The position numbers were made by a program, and so were the translations under genes. The notes beneath the pieces were generated by a model, which saw only the letters and a list, made by a program, of their open reading frames with translations, ran no database searches and was not told the DNA's origin. Shown here piece by piece: positions 17,683 through 25,035 of a stretch of 64,000 nucleotides of DNA. Numbering within the stretch: the first letter of the stretch is position 1; each line of letters starts with the position of its first letter. Where the stretch lies: the NCBI RefSeq assembly GCF_947492405.1, contig NZ_CANLMP010000003.1, forward strand, positions 558,001-622,000, read 5' to 3'. Source of the DNA: an uncultured Aquimarina sp. (GTDB taxonomy: Bacteria; Bacteroidota; Bacteroidia; Flavobacteriales; Flavobacteriaceae).

Positions 17683-18162
17683 ATGACAATTAATGAAGCA
17701 TCTAAATTTTTTAAAAATCTCGTTACAGAGACAGATGTAACGTCTGAGGAAAGGGTGTATAAAAAATTCATTACCATACTATCGCAGTTAGAAAATAGAG
17801 ATTTGTCTGAAGATCAATTACGAGGGGTAGAAGACAAATTGGATGTATTTGATGTAGACATACCTAGAGAAAATAGAAAAAAATACTACGGTAAAAAACT
17901 TACCGAATTCTCAAACTATATAAAAAAAGAACTCTCTCTAATATCAGAAGAGTATTATATGACCGTGGGTATGAGCATCGGGATGTCCCTTGGAATGAGT
18001 TTGGGAATGACCTTTGGGGTGATTTTTGGAGAATCTAATGGATTAATTTACGGAATGACTTTCGGGATGGCGATTGGAATGTCTATTGGACTTGCAATTG
18101 GTGCATCCATGGATGCGAAAGCAAAGAAAGAAGGTAAAGTGCTAAGTCTGAAATGTAAGTGA
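17683..18162 (+). CDS. Protein with twelve-step glycine-zipper C-terminal region
   Basis: 159 residues. The N-terminal ~95 residues are soluble and charged (helical, EASKFFKNLVTETDVTSEERVYKKF). Residues ~101-147 have glycine at every fourth position through about twelve steps (GMSI, GMSL, GMSL, GMTF, GVIF and so on), a long GxxxG zipper rich in methionine, followed by a basic tail (DAKAKKEG). Glycine zippers pack membrane helices or form oligomers. This one is long enough for one hairpin of two helices. No signal peptide. Family not recognised; it could be a pore-forming or membrane-associating protein. Confidence 0.6.
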   Translation: MTINEASKFFKNLVTETDVTSEERVYKKFITILSQLENRDLSEDQLRGVEDKLDVFDVDIPRENRKKYYGKKLTEFSNYIKKELSLISEEYYMTVGMSIGMSLGMSLGMTFGVIFGESNGLIYGMTFGMAIGMSIGLAIGASMDAKAKKEGKVLSLKCK

Positions 18163-18260
18163 GAACTTTAAGAAATAGACTTATCATAAAATAAAGAAGT
18201 CTTAGTCAAAGAAGCTTATTGATATTGAAAAACTTCAAATAAAATTCTTACATTTCCGTT

Positions 18261-18971
18261 GTGATCAAAAAGATAGCCTACATCACCGATGTACATATAG
18301 ATGAAGAGTTTCCTAAAAGTGTTGGCGTAGATTCCAGACAAAACTGGAAAACTATTCTAAAAGATGTAGCGTCAAGAAATATTGATGAGGTGATCTATGG
18401 TGGAGATATCGGAGAGAAATCATCAAATTCCTGGTTTTTTGAAACATTACAAGATTATAAACTCTCTATTTCTTTAGGAAATCACGACGACTTTTCTGAA
18501 GTAATACAACATTACAAAAATGATGCTCATACAGATTCTAAGGAACTTTTTTATAGTTGGGAAAATGAATTCTTTAAATTCGTTTTTTTGGATTCCAGTA
18601 CAGAGGTTATCAGTGATACACAACTAATATGGTTGCATAACGAGTTGATTACCTCAAAAAAAATACTATTATATATTCATCATCCTATCGTGCCAATTCC
18701 CGCTATTATTGATAAAAAGTTTGCATTGCAAGGAAGGGAAAAGATTCAAAATTTATTAGAACAAACGGCTAATGATATTACCATTTTCTGTGGACATTAC
18801 CATATGGAAGATCATCGCTCTTATAAAAATATCACACAATATATTACACCAGCAGCATCCTATCAGGTAGAAAAAGATCTTAAAGAAATTAAGGTGCATA
18901 GTAGCACTTTCGGATATAGAATTATTGAGCTCCATAAAGATCAGATACACACAGAAGTAGTGTTGTTTTAG
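18261..18971 (+). CDS. Calcineurin-like metallophosphoesterase
   Basis: 236 residues from a GTG start at 18261; no in-frame ATG precedes it, and MIKKIAYITDVHID is the expected N-terminus. The dinuclear metal site is complete: D10 and H12 (TDVHID), D49 (YGGDIG), N74-H75 (GNHDD), H in YIHHPIVPI, and GHYH near residue 180. The fold resembles CpdA/Icc-type phosphodiesterases. Substrate unknown. Single gene. Confidence 0.9.
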   Translation: MIKKIAYITDVHIDEEFPKSVGVDSRQNWKTILKDVASRNIDEVIYGGDIGEKSSNSWFFETLQDYKLSISLGNHDDFSEVIQHYKNDAHTDSKELFYSWENEFFKFVFLDSSTEVISDTQLIWLHNELITSKKILLYIHHPIVPIPAIIDKKFALQGREKIQNLLEQTANDITIFCGHYHMEDHRSYKNITQYITPAASYQVEKDLKEIKVHSSTFGYRIIELHKDQIHTEVVLF

Positions 18972-19090
18972 AAAAAAGGTGCAAATCCAATGATTATTTC
19001 ACAGCATTACAATGCGTTGAAAACCCTCATAAACAAAAGGTTTTCAGGAAGTTTCGTATTTGTTTGTTTTAAAAAAATAGATTAAAATAT

Positions 19091-19145
19091 TTGTTTAGTT
19101 AGTTGATTTAGCTATTTTTGAAGTGTACTAGATAACTAATACACT
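19091..19145 (+). promoter_or_regulatory. Promoter and YtrA-type operator of the ABC/GntR operon
   Basis: The -33 TTG (19091-19093), a 19-nt spacer and the -7 box TATTTTTG (19113-19120) form a near-consensus Bacteroidota promoter. Immediately downstream AGTGTA (19122-19127) and TACACT (19140-19145) are inverted around 12 bp; extended arms AGTGTACTAG/CTAATACACT differ in one base. AGTGTA-N-TACACT is the operator type known for the YtrA subfamily of GntR repressors, and such a regulator is encoded by the third gene of this operon. Confidence 0.8.
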
Positions 19146-19149
19146 AGTT

Positions 19150-20001
19150 ATGATTAAAATTCAGAGCCTTAGATTTTACTATCCAAAGAGTAAAACAATT
19201 CTTAATGATGTTTCATTGAACTTTGATTCAGGAAATATTTATGGGTTGTTTGGTAGAAATGGAGAAGGAAAAAGTACACTGATGAAAATCATGGCTGGAT
19301 TACTGTTTCCAAAGAGTGGATCTTGTCAGGTTTTTGGCGAGAATATGTCGAGAAAGCATGTGAGGTGTCTACACGAAGTCTTCTTTATTCCCGAGGATTT
19401 TGAGTTAGCTGCCTTAAAAATTTCCAAGTATGAAGAGGTGAATTCTGTTTTTTATCCGGAGTTTTCCAAAGAGCAATTTTATGAATTGATAAAAGAATTT
19501 AGTCTTTCTCCAAACGAAAATATCACTACATTATCTTTTGGTCAAAAGAAAAAAGTATTGATAGCATTTGGGATTGCCGCCAATACAAAACTATTGTTGA
19601 TGGATGAACCTACCAATGGGTTGGATATTCCATCCAAAAGCCAGTTTAGAAAAATAATAGCAGGAGTTGCCGATCAGGGAAAATGCATCGTGATATCCAC
19701 ACATCAAGTAAGAGATTTACACAGTTTAATCAATCATTTAATGATACTAGATCAATCTAAAGTAGTTTTCGATAAATCACTTTTTGAAGTTTCAGAACAT
19801 CTTTGGTTTGGTAAACCATCGGAAAAAGATAAACATACCGTCATCTATGCTGAACCCTCATTAGGAGGAAAGGCAGTTTTACCAAAGTTGGATAAAGATG
19901 AATCCGATGTAGATCTGGAATTGTTATTTAACGCAGTGCTGAATGAGCCGGATAGAATAAACTATATATTAAAAAAGAGGTATTATGATGCATCAGTTTA
20001 A
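19150..20001 (+). CDS. ABC transporter ATP-binding protein (YtrB-like)
   Basis: 283 residues. Walker A GRNGEGKST (35-43), a Q-loop region, signature LSFGQKKKV (~126-134), Walker B LLLMDEPT and switch His in STHQVRD. The signature replaces the usual LSGGQ with LSFGQ. After the ATPase core (~210) there is a ~70-residue C-terminal extension. First gene of a four-gene unit (ATPase, permease, GntR, GIN-domain protein), under a YtrA-type operator. In firmicutes such systems respond to cell-envelope antibiotics; that role here is by analogy. Confidence 0.9.
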   Translation: MIKIQSLRFYYPKSKTILNDVSLNFDSGNIYGLFGRNGEGKSTLMKIMAGLLFPKSGSCQVFGENMSRKHVRCLHEVFFIPEDFELAALKISKYEEVNSVFYPEFSKEQFYELIKEFSLSPNENITTLSFGQKKKVLIAFGIAANTKLLLMDEPTNGLDIPSKSQFRKIIAGVADQGKCIVISTHQVRDLHSLINHLMILDQSKVVFDKSLFEVSEHLWFGKPSEKDKHTVIYAEPSLGGKAVLPKLDKDESDVDLELLFNAVLNEPDRINYILKKRYYDASV

Positions 20002-20737
20002 TTATAAGAGGATTTATCATTTTATTAGGAGGGATCTAACCATCAGAAAAAGCAGTATCAGTACTGCCTTGATTGTGATCAGTGCCATTCTTTTTGTTTT
20101 CTTTTTGATTAATTTAAGAGAAGATTATCGTATAACCTCGGGAGAGTTTACCAATCTTTTTGGGTTGTTTTATATTCCTGCAGGTGTACTGTTTACATTT
20201 TCTATTTGTAAAGAATCCCACGACTCCAAAGCAAATCACTTATACTTTGTACTTCCGGTTTCTGTATACGAGAGGATGGCTGCTATATGGTTTACAACAA
20301 CTATTTTGTATACAGCTGTTTTTTCAGTTCTTAGTTTTGTAGTAGGACAGTTCGCCATAGTAACAGGAGGTATTCTTTTTGGTACGGATTTTCATTTACT
20401 TCCGATGTTTTCTGGAGAATATCTGGGATTTACGATGTTCTATAGCATTATTCAGCCAGTTTTTCTGGTTGGTGCCCTGGCATTTAAAAAGAATAGAATT
20501 GGTAAAACATTATTGGTTTTTGTGCTGGTATTTTTTGGAGTAATGATCTATAACTTAATACTGTTTACCATGCTTAATTATAGATATGATGTACTACCAG
20601 GTAATGCCTTAGCTTCTGAAGCTTTTGGTTTGGCACAAAGTGATTTTTCAGTATTCGGAATGTTATTTTTTCTGGGGATTTTAGGACCAGTGATGCTTTT
20701 TGTAGCCTATTGTAAGATGGTAGAAAAGGAGGTGTAG
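19985..20737 (+). CDS. ABC transporter permease-like membrane protein
   Basis: 250 residues, about six hydrophobic segments (~25-42, 55-75, 97-125, 140-158, 175-195, 222-242). The motif SICKESHDSKANHLYFVLPVSVYERM after the second segment is typical of ABC-2-like permeases partnering YtrB-type ATPases. The gene overlaps the ATPase gene by 17 bp and precedes the GntR gene by 2 bp, so translation is coupled. Substrate unknown. Confidence 0.8.
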   Translation: MMHQFNYKRIYHFIRRDLTIRKSSISTALIVISAILFVFFLINLREDYRITSGEFTNLFGLFYIPAGVLFTFSICKESHDSKANHLYFVLPVSVYERMAAIWFTTTILYTAVFSVLSFVVGQFAIVTGGILFGTDFHLLPMFSGEYLGFTMFYSIIQPVFLVGALAFKKNRIGKTLLVFVLVFFGVMIYNLILFTMLNYRYDVLPGNALASEAFGLAQSDFSVFGMLFFLGILGPVMLFVAYCKMVEKEV

Positions 20738-20739
20738 AT

Positions 20740-21120
20740 ATGGATTTTGATAACAGCAAACCTATTTATCTACAGATAGTGGATTTCTTTTATGAAAATA
20801 TTCTTGCCAGAAAGTGGAAAGAAGACGAAAGAATACCGTCTGTAAGAGAAATTGCTGTTATGGTGGAAGTCAACCCAAATACTGCTATACGTGCCTTTAA
20901 TCATCTGCAAGATGAAAAGGTAATTTATAACAAAAGAGGAATAGGGTATTTCGTTTCAGAAAATGGATATCAAACGGTTCTTGATATCAAAAGAAAAGAA
21001 TTTATGGAGGAGATGTTGCCGGATGTATTTAAAAAAATGAGATTACTAGATATAAAGTTTGAAGAGTTTAAAAACACGTATGATCAATATATAAAAGATA
21101 TAGATGATGAAAAGAAGTAA
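20740..21120 (+). CDS. GntR family regulator, YtrA subfamily
   Basis: 126 residues, the short YtrA type: winged helix (PIYLQIVDFFYENILARKWKEDERIPSVREIAVMVEVNPNTAIRAFNHLQ) at ~5-70 and a short C-terminal dimerisation helix with no ligand-binding domain. The likely target is the AGTGTA/TACACT operator at the head of its own operon, giving autorepression. The final codons overlap the start of the next gene by 17 bp. Confidence 0.92.
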   Translation: MDFDNSKPIYLQIVDFFYENILARKWKEDERIPSVREIAVMVEVNPNTAIRAFNHLQDEKVIYNKRGIGYFVSENGYQTVLDIKRKEFMEEMLPDVFKKMRLLDIKFEEFKNTYDQYIKDIDDEKK

Positions 21121-21649
21121 TCTGATTCTGCTAGGTGTATTAGGAGCTGTCTTCCTTTATTTTACCATACTTCAGTTTTCTACCCATAATTATGTAAGAA
21201 AAGGAGTAATTGAAGAAGCAGGTACGATTATATCCGAAATCAGGAACATCTCTAATTTCCGGAGTATAGATATACAGGATAATATGAGGGTGTATTTTAA
21301 ACAAGATAGTATGACACAAGTTACCTTGGAAGCTCCGGAAAACTTTATGCCTCATATACAAACAAAAGTAAATCAGGGAACATTAGTATTAGAAAAAATA
21401 AAAAGGATGAATACTGATGACACGATCAAAGTGTTTATTTCTAATCATCATGTAGATACCATAAAAGTAGGTGCAACAGCACATTTTAAAACGATGGGAG
21501 TAGTAACAGGAAAAGAATTAATACTGGAGTTTAGAGAAGAAAGTACAGGTGATTTAGAAGTGACCTATGAATTGGTAAAATGTAAAAAAACATCTGATGC
21601 TAACATAAAACTAACCGGTAATTCTAAAGAAATTAATTTTTCCAACTAA
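21104..21649 (+). CDS. Membrane-anchored protein with head-GIN (DUF2807-like) domain
   Basis: 181 residues. An N-terminal hydrophobic helix (8-24) anchors or exports it. The rest is a beta-rich domain starting IRNISNFRSIDIQDNMRVYFKQDS with a -VTLEAPENFMPHIQTKV- repeat and an IKVFISNHHVDTIKV strand. This is the pattern of the DUF2807 or head-GIN putative adhesin domain, in a short version (usually ~200-240 residues). Last gene of the YtrA-controlled unit; probably an envelope protein working with the ABC pair. Confidence 0.7.
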   Translation: MMKRSNLILLGVLGAVFLYFTILQFSTHNYVRKGVIEEAGTIISEIRNISNFRSIDIQDNMRVYFKQDSMTQVTLEAPENFMPHIQTKVNQGTLVLEKIKRMNTDDTIKVFISNHHVDTIKVGATAHFKTMGVVTGKELILEFREESTGDLEVTYELVKCKKTSDANIKLTGNSKEINFSN

Positions 21650-21677
21650 TATTAAGATAATAGCGTATAAAACACAA

Positions 21678-21749
21678 ATAATTCATCATCATCAATCAAA
21701 ATCAATCATCAATCCGTCCTGAGTAATCGGGACAAAAAAACGAACAGTT
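21678..21749 (+). repeat. Leader repeat copy 1 with hairpin, ahead of DUF4386 gene
   Basis: Pyrimidine-poor leader of CATCAATC-type units, then a hairpin at 21716-21733: GTCCTGA and TCGGGAC pair over seven positions around a GTAA (GNRA-type) loop. It ends with AAAAAAACGAACAGTT directly before the ATG. The same arrangement occurs before the next two genes. Confidence 0.7.
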
Positions 21750-22427
21750 ATGTATTCAATCAAAAAAATTGGAAGAATCACAGGTATTTTACTTCTGATA
21801 CAAATGGCCATAGGAATCCTTATTAATGTTTCTTTATTAGGACCTTTAATATTTACGTCAGATTTTATTACAAAAATTTCAGAAAACACTGACCAAGTTA
21901 TTATTTCTACACTTCTTCAGATCCTAACCAAAACGATAGGTGTTGGTGTAGCAATTATGTTGTTGCCGACTTTAAAAAAGATTCATAGAGGGTTGGCATT
22001 TTGGTATTTGAGCTTTAGTATTATTCTTTTTGTCATAAGCATTGTAGACAATACAATTATACTTTCATTAGTGTCTTTTAGCGAAGAATACCTAAAACCA
22101 GGTGCGCAAGATGTCAGTAATCTTGAAGCTATAGGAAATATATTAAAAGGTACTCGAGGATGGATCCATATGATGGATCTGCTTGTTGCCAGTATTCCAC
22201 TGTCTATATTTTATTATGTAATGTATATATCAAAATTCGTCCCTAGAATTTTATCAGCTTTATGTGTTTTTTCGGCTGTATTGATTTTTATCAATGTACT
22301 ATGGACACTTTTTGGAACAGGATCTATGTATTTATACATGCCAATGGCTATCAGTCAATTGATGTTTATAACCTGGCTAATCATCAGGGGTTTTAATGGA
22401 TCTTACAAACTTCAGGAGGCAGTTTAA
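21750..22427 (+). CDS. DUF4386 family membrane protein
   Basis: 225 residues with six predicted membrane segments (~9-30, 52-72, 80-103, 140-158, 168-190, 194-213). The start KKIGRITGILLLIQMAIGILINVSLLGPL and the LKGTRGWIHMMDLL loop match DUF4386 proteins, which are polytopic and uncharacterised. Preceded by leader repeat copy 1 and followed at once by copy 2. Likely part of one transcript with the next two genes. Confidence 0.85.
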   Translation: MYSIKKIGRITGILLLIQMAIGILINVSLLGPLIFTSDFITKISENTDQVIISTLLQILTKTIGVGVAIMLLPTLKKIHRGLAFWYLSFSIILFVISIVDNTIILSLVSFSEEYLKPGAQDVSNLEAIGNILKGTRGWIHMMDLLVASIPLSIFYYVMYISKFVPRILSALCVFSAVLIFINVLWTLFGTGSMYLYMPMAISQLMFITWLIIRGFNGSYKLQEAV

Positions 22428-22431
22428 ATCA

Positions 22432-22499
22432 AATAATTCATCATCAATCAAATCAATCATCAATCAGTCTCGAGTAATCGGGGCAAAAAACGAACAGTT
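22432..22499 (+). repeat. Leader repeat copy 2 with hairpin
   Basis: Same ATTCATCATCAATC start, hairpin at 22467-22484 (GTCTCGA / TCGGGGC, loop GTAA; two G-T wobbles replace Watson-Crick pairs of copy 1, so pairing is kept while bases change), then AAAAAACGAACAGTT and the ATG at 22500. It begins 5 bp after the DUF4386 stop. Confidence 0.7.
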
Positions 22500-22967
22500 A
22501 TGAATCTAAAACATTTCATCAAAGATTTTGTAAAAAGGGATTTTAATGCCGGAAGAGAAGTTTCTAAACTTCAACTATTACTAATGAGATCATTGTATTT
22601 ATTGACTTTCCTTTCATTAGGATATTCTACCTGGTTAGAAATCATTAACCCCAGCGAAACCTGGGGTGCCTATGATGGAGTCACCTACAGCTTTTGGGCG
22701 GCCTATGCAACATTAATGGGACTAGGAATTCGATTTCCTGTAAAAATACTTCCCTTACTACTATTACAAATATTTTATAAATCAGTATGGCTTATTGGGA
22801 TTGCATATCCAATGTGGTCTACAGGCACATTAGATGAAACTTCAGAAGGATTACTAAAACCATTTCTGATGGCTATTCCTATTGACCTCGTCGTGATTCC
22901 TTGGATGTATGTTTGGAGGAATTATATCAAAGCAATTTTCAAATTTAAAAGGATACAACACGCCTGA
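22500..22967 (+). CDS. Membrane protein of unknown function
   Basis: 155 residues, four hydrophobic segments (~27-45, 62-78, 81-103, 121-140) after a basic N-terminus (KDFVKRDFNAGREVSKLQ). It contains SLGYSTWLEIINPSETWGAYDGVTYSFWAAY. I do not recognise the family. It sits between a DUF4386 and a DUF2306 gene, and all three have the same leader repeat, so joint regulation is likely. Confidence 0.7.
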   Translation: MNLKHFIKDFVKRDFNAGREVSKLQLLLMRSLYLLTFLSLGYSTWLEIINPSETWGAYDGVTYSFWAAYATLMGLGIRFPVKILPLLLLQIFYKSVWLIGIAYPMWSTGTLDETSEGLLKPFLMAIPIDLVVIPWMYVWRNYIKAIFKFKRIQHA

Positions 22968-23020
22968 AACCTGAACTAATAATCTTATAAGGCTTTCTGT
23001 TTTAAAAAGATAGAAAACCA

Positions 23021-23078
23021 ATTCATCATCAATCAATCATCAATTTGTCAGCCTAAGGCGGACTAAAAAACGAACAGT
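23021..23078 (+). repeat. Leader repeat copy 3 with hairpin
   Basis: ATTCATCATCAATCAATCAT, then a hairpin at 23047-23063 with a different stem sequence (GTCAGCC / GGCGGAC, one A-G mismatch, loop TAA), then AAAAAACGAACAGT and the ATG at 23079. The stem is replaced, but position, length and flanks are the same as in copies 1 and 2. Confidence 0.7.
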
Positions 23079-23909
23079 ATGAATACTACTACTAGTGCGG
23101 TTAGCACTTTAAAAAAGACAAATATATGGGCCAACAAAACACTGAGTATTTCAGTTCAATTTTGGTTTATTATTGCAGTAATAGGACAATGGATCTTTGC
23201 GTATTATGTCACTGCTTTTTATGGAGGTGCTGCCATTGATGGAGACTTTATGAAATGGAACCGTGTTCTTCCTCATGGATATGTTCCTGGCGGAACTATG
23301 GGAAATGTGGCAGTTGCCATACATCTTTTATTGGCAGTTATTATGATGGTTGGTGGACCACTACAATTTGTTGCTCAGATAAGGAATAGAGCTCGTTCAT
23401 TTCATCGTTGGAACGGAAAATTATATATCATAACCGCTTTTGTGATCAGTTTTAGCGGTGTATATATGGTGATAACCAAAGGAACGATTAGTGGACTAGT
23501 AGGTGACATCAGTGTATGCTTTAATGGAGTTCTTATTATGCTTTTTGCGGCATTAGCCTGGCGTACCGCAGTTGCTCGTAAATTTGATTCGCATCGTCGT
23601 TGGGCACTACGTTTGTTTTTGGTAGTCAACGGCGTTTGGTTTTTTAGGATTGGATTAATGTTATGGCTTTTTATTCACGGAGAACCGGTAGGTTTTGATC
23701 CAGAAACATTTAGAGGACCATTTCTTACTTTTCTGGGAATTGGACAGTATGTAATACCGTTAATTATTCTGGAAATGTATCTGTATGCACAGAAAAGAAA
23801 GAATATTCCAGTTAAAGTTGCAATGTCTACTTTTCTTATAGTTCTTACTGTACTTACAGGAATCGGAGTTTTTGCAGCAACAATGGGAATGTGGTTACCT
23901 AGATTATAG
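23079..23909 (+). CDS. DUF2306 family membrane protein
   Basis: 276 residues, seven to eight membrane segments. The histidine-bearing motifs of DUF2306 are present: HLLLAVIMMVGGPLQF, RARSFHRWNGKLYI, RKFDSHRRWALRLF and FFRIGLMLW. Paired HR-WxG and SHRRW motifs suggest a haem- or cofactor-binding membrane bundle in this family (inference). Third gene of the leader-repeat trio; no terminator is obvious directly downstream. Confidence 0.88.
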   Translation: MNTTTSAVSTLKKTNIWANKTLSISVQFWFIIAVIGQWIFAYYVTAFYGGAAIDGDFMKWNRVLPHGYVPGGTMGNVAVAIHLLLAVIMMVGGPLQFVAQIRNRARSFHRWNGKLYIITAFVISFSGVYMVITKGTISGLVGDISVCFNGVLIMLFAALAWRTAVARKFDSHRRWALRLFLVVNGVWFFRIGLMLWLFIHGEPVGFDPETFRGPFLTFLGIGQYVIPLIILEMYLYAQKRKNIPVKVAMSTFLIVLTVLTGIGVFAATMGMWLPRL

Positions 23910-23923
23910 GTAAACAAATTAGT

Positions 23924-24035
23924 CTGAGTTCGATATTTAATGATTTATTATCTAAAAGAGTTCCTTCTCCTTGTGAGAAGGTAATGATGAGGATTTTTCA
24001 TAATAAACCTATACCTTTCTTTATATCGAACTCAG
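23924..24035. repeat. 112-bp element with perfect 13-bp terminal inverted repeats and inner hairpin
   Basis: CTGAGTTCGATAT (23924-23936) and ATATCGAACTCAG (24023-24035) are exact inverted copies. Inside, CCTTCTC/GAGAAGG (23963-23969, 23975-23981) forms a second perfect stem. It has no coding capacity. The layout is like a miniature inverted-repeat element or REP-type repeat; a flanking target duplication is not evident. Confidence 0.6.
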
Positions 24036-24299
24036 GTTATGTATTAAATAATACGTCTTTCTTGTTTGTACGATTTAGAATAATCAAGAAGGATTTAATC
24101 AGATTTATGGCATAATTACCTTTTCTAGATTGAAATGTGGCCATAAGAGTAAGAGGGGGGGTAATTATTGGAATTATGATAGAAAGAGGTTTAAGCTGCT
24201 GGACTTTCACCATAATCGTTCACGCAAAAAAAGAAATCACTGAGACGCTCTTTTTTAAGTATAATTTATATTTTAAAATAGCGCGAGTGCTACTATACG
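24036..24299. other. Spacer, no gene recognised
   Basis: AT-rich sequence with a G-run near 24161-24167. A 62-codon frame here (24137-24325) runs into the opposite-strand gene and has no protein-like features, so I leave it out. No terminator or promoter could be supported. Confidence 0.4.
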
Positions 24300-24962
24300 C
24301 TAATGTTGCGATCTATGTTTTTTAGAAACTGAAGAAACGAAATCATCAATATTACCAATTGGATGAATTAATTCACCTTGTTTTAACGATAAAGGGAGTT
24401 TGGCAGTTATTTTGTTATATCCTTTATCCTTTAACAATGTCCAGAGATAATCTACATATCTACTCTTACTATTGATGTTAATTTCTCTGAATTTTACATG
24501 ATCTAGCTTCAATTTAGTTATAAGTAACTGGCATTTTTTACAATCTTCTTTGGTAAATACTATAATTTCAGATTTTAGTATGGAAGAAAGAGGGGCTTCT
24601 TTTTTTGCCCCTTTTGCTCTATCAATCTCCATGTTTTCTAATTCTTCATTAACAATAAGATTATAGGTATAAGAAGAAGCCACGTCTGTAAGTGGGATTA
24701 AAATGATCATTTGTACTTTACTGTTAGCAGGAATGTTTTTGATGATTGGACGTTGTGCACTTCTGCGATAACCTATGGGGTTTATTTTGAGAAAGACACT
24801 TTTATTAGAGTTAGTGTCATTTTGAACGTAAATAATCGTACGCTTTTTTTGAACTTCTTCAATCAAGCGTACCGGCTTTTCTTGCCAAGAAACTAATGTG
24901 AAACAAAGAAATAATATGAAATAAATAGTAAGTTTATAATAGGTTTTAAGAATCAATTTCAT
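24300..24962 (-). CDS. Exported protein with C-terminal glutaredoxin-like domain
   Basis: 220 residues. N-terminal signal anchor (YYKLTIYFILFLCFTLVSW). Residues ~35-115 form a beta-rich segment (RTIIYVQNDTNSNKSVFLKINPIGYRR) of unknown fold. Residues ~128-215 look like a glutaredoxin: SEIIVFTKEDCKKCQLLITKL with C-x2-C, an LP-SLKQGE segment for the cis-Pro position, and GNIDDFVSSV. Probably a periplasmic thiol protein of the envelope. Downstream of, and co-directional with, the metal ABC operon, separated by 73 bp. Confidence 0.65.
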   Translation of the reverse strand: MKLILKTYYKLTIYFILFLCFTLVSWQEKPVRLIEEVQKKRTIIYVQNDTNSNKSVFLKINPIGYRRSAQRPIIKNIPANSKVQMIILIPLTDVASSYTYNLIVNEELENMEIDRAKGAKKEAPLSSILKSEIIVFTKEDCKKCQLLITKLKLDHVKFREININSKSRYVDYLWTLLKDKGYNKITAKLPLSLKQGELIHPIGNIDDFVSSVSKKHRSQH

Positions 24963-25035
24963 CTTCTTTTTGTTTAAAGATAAAGAATTTGTTTTTCTTA
25001 CTAATAATTGAAAATACGTAGCGTAAACTTTTATT

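Noticed and set aside
24137..24325. Possible 62-codon gene after the 112-bp element
   Set aside because: No protein-like features, overlaps the end of the opposite-strand glutaredoxin-like gene, and no promoter or start context.
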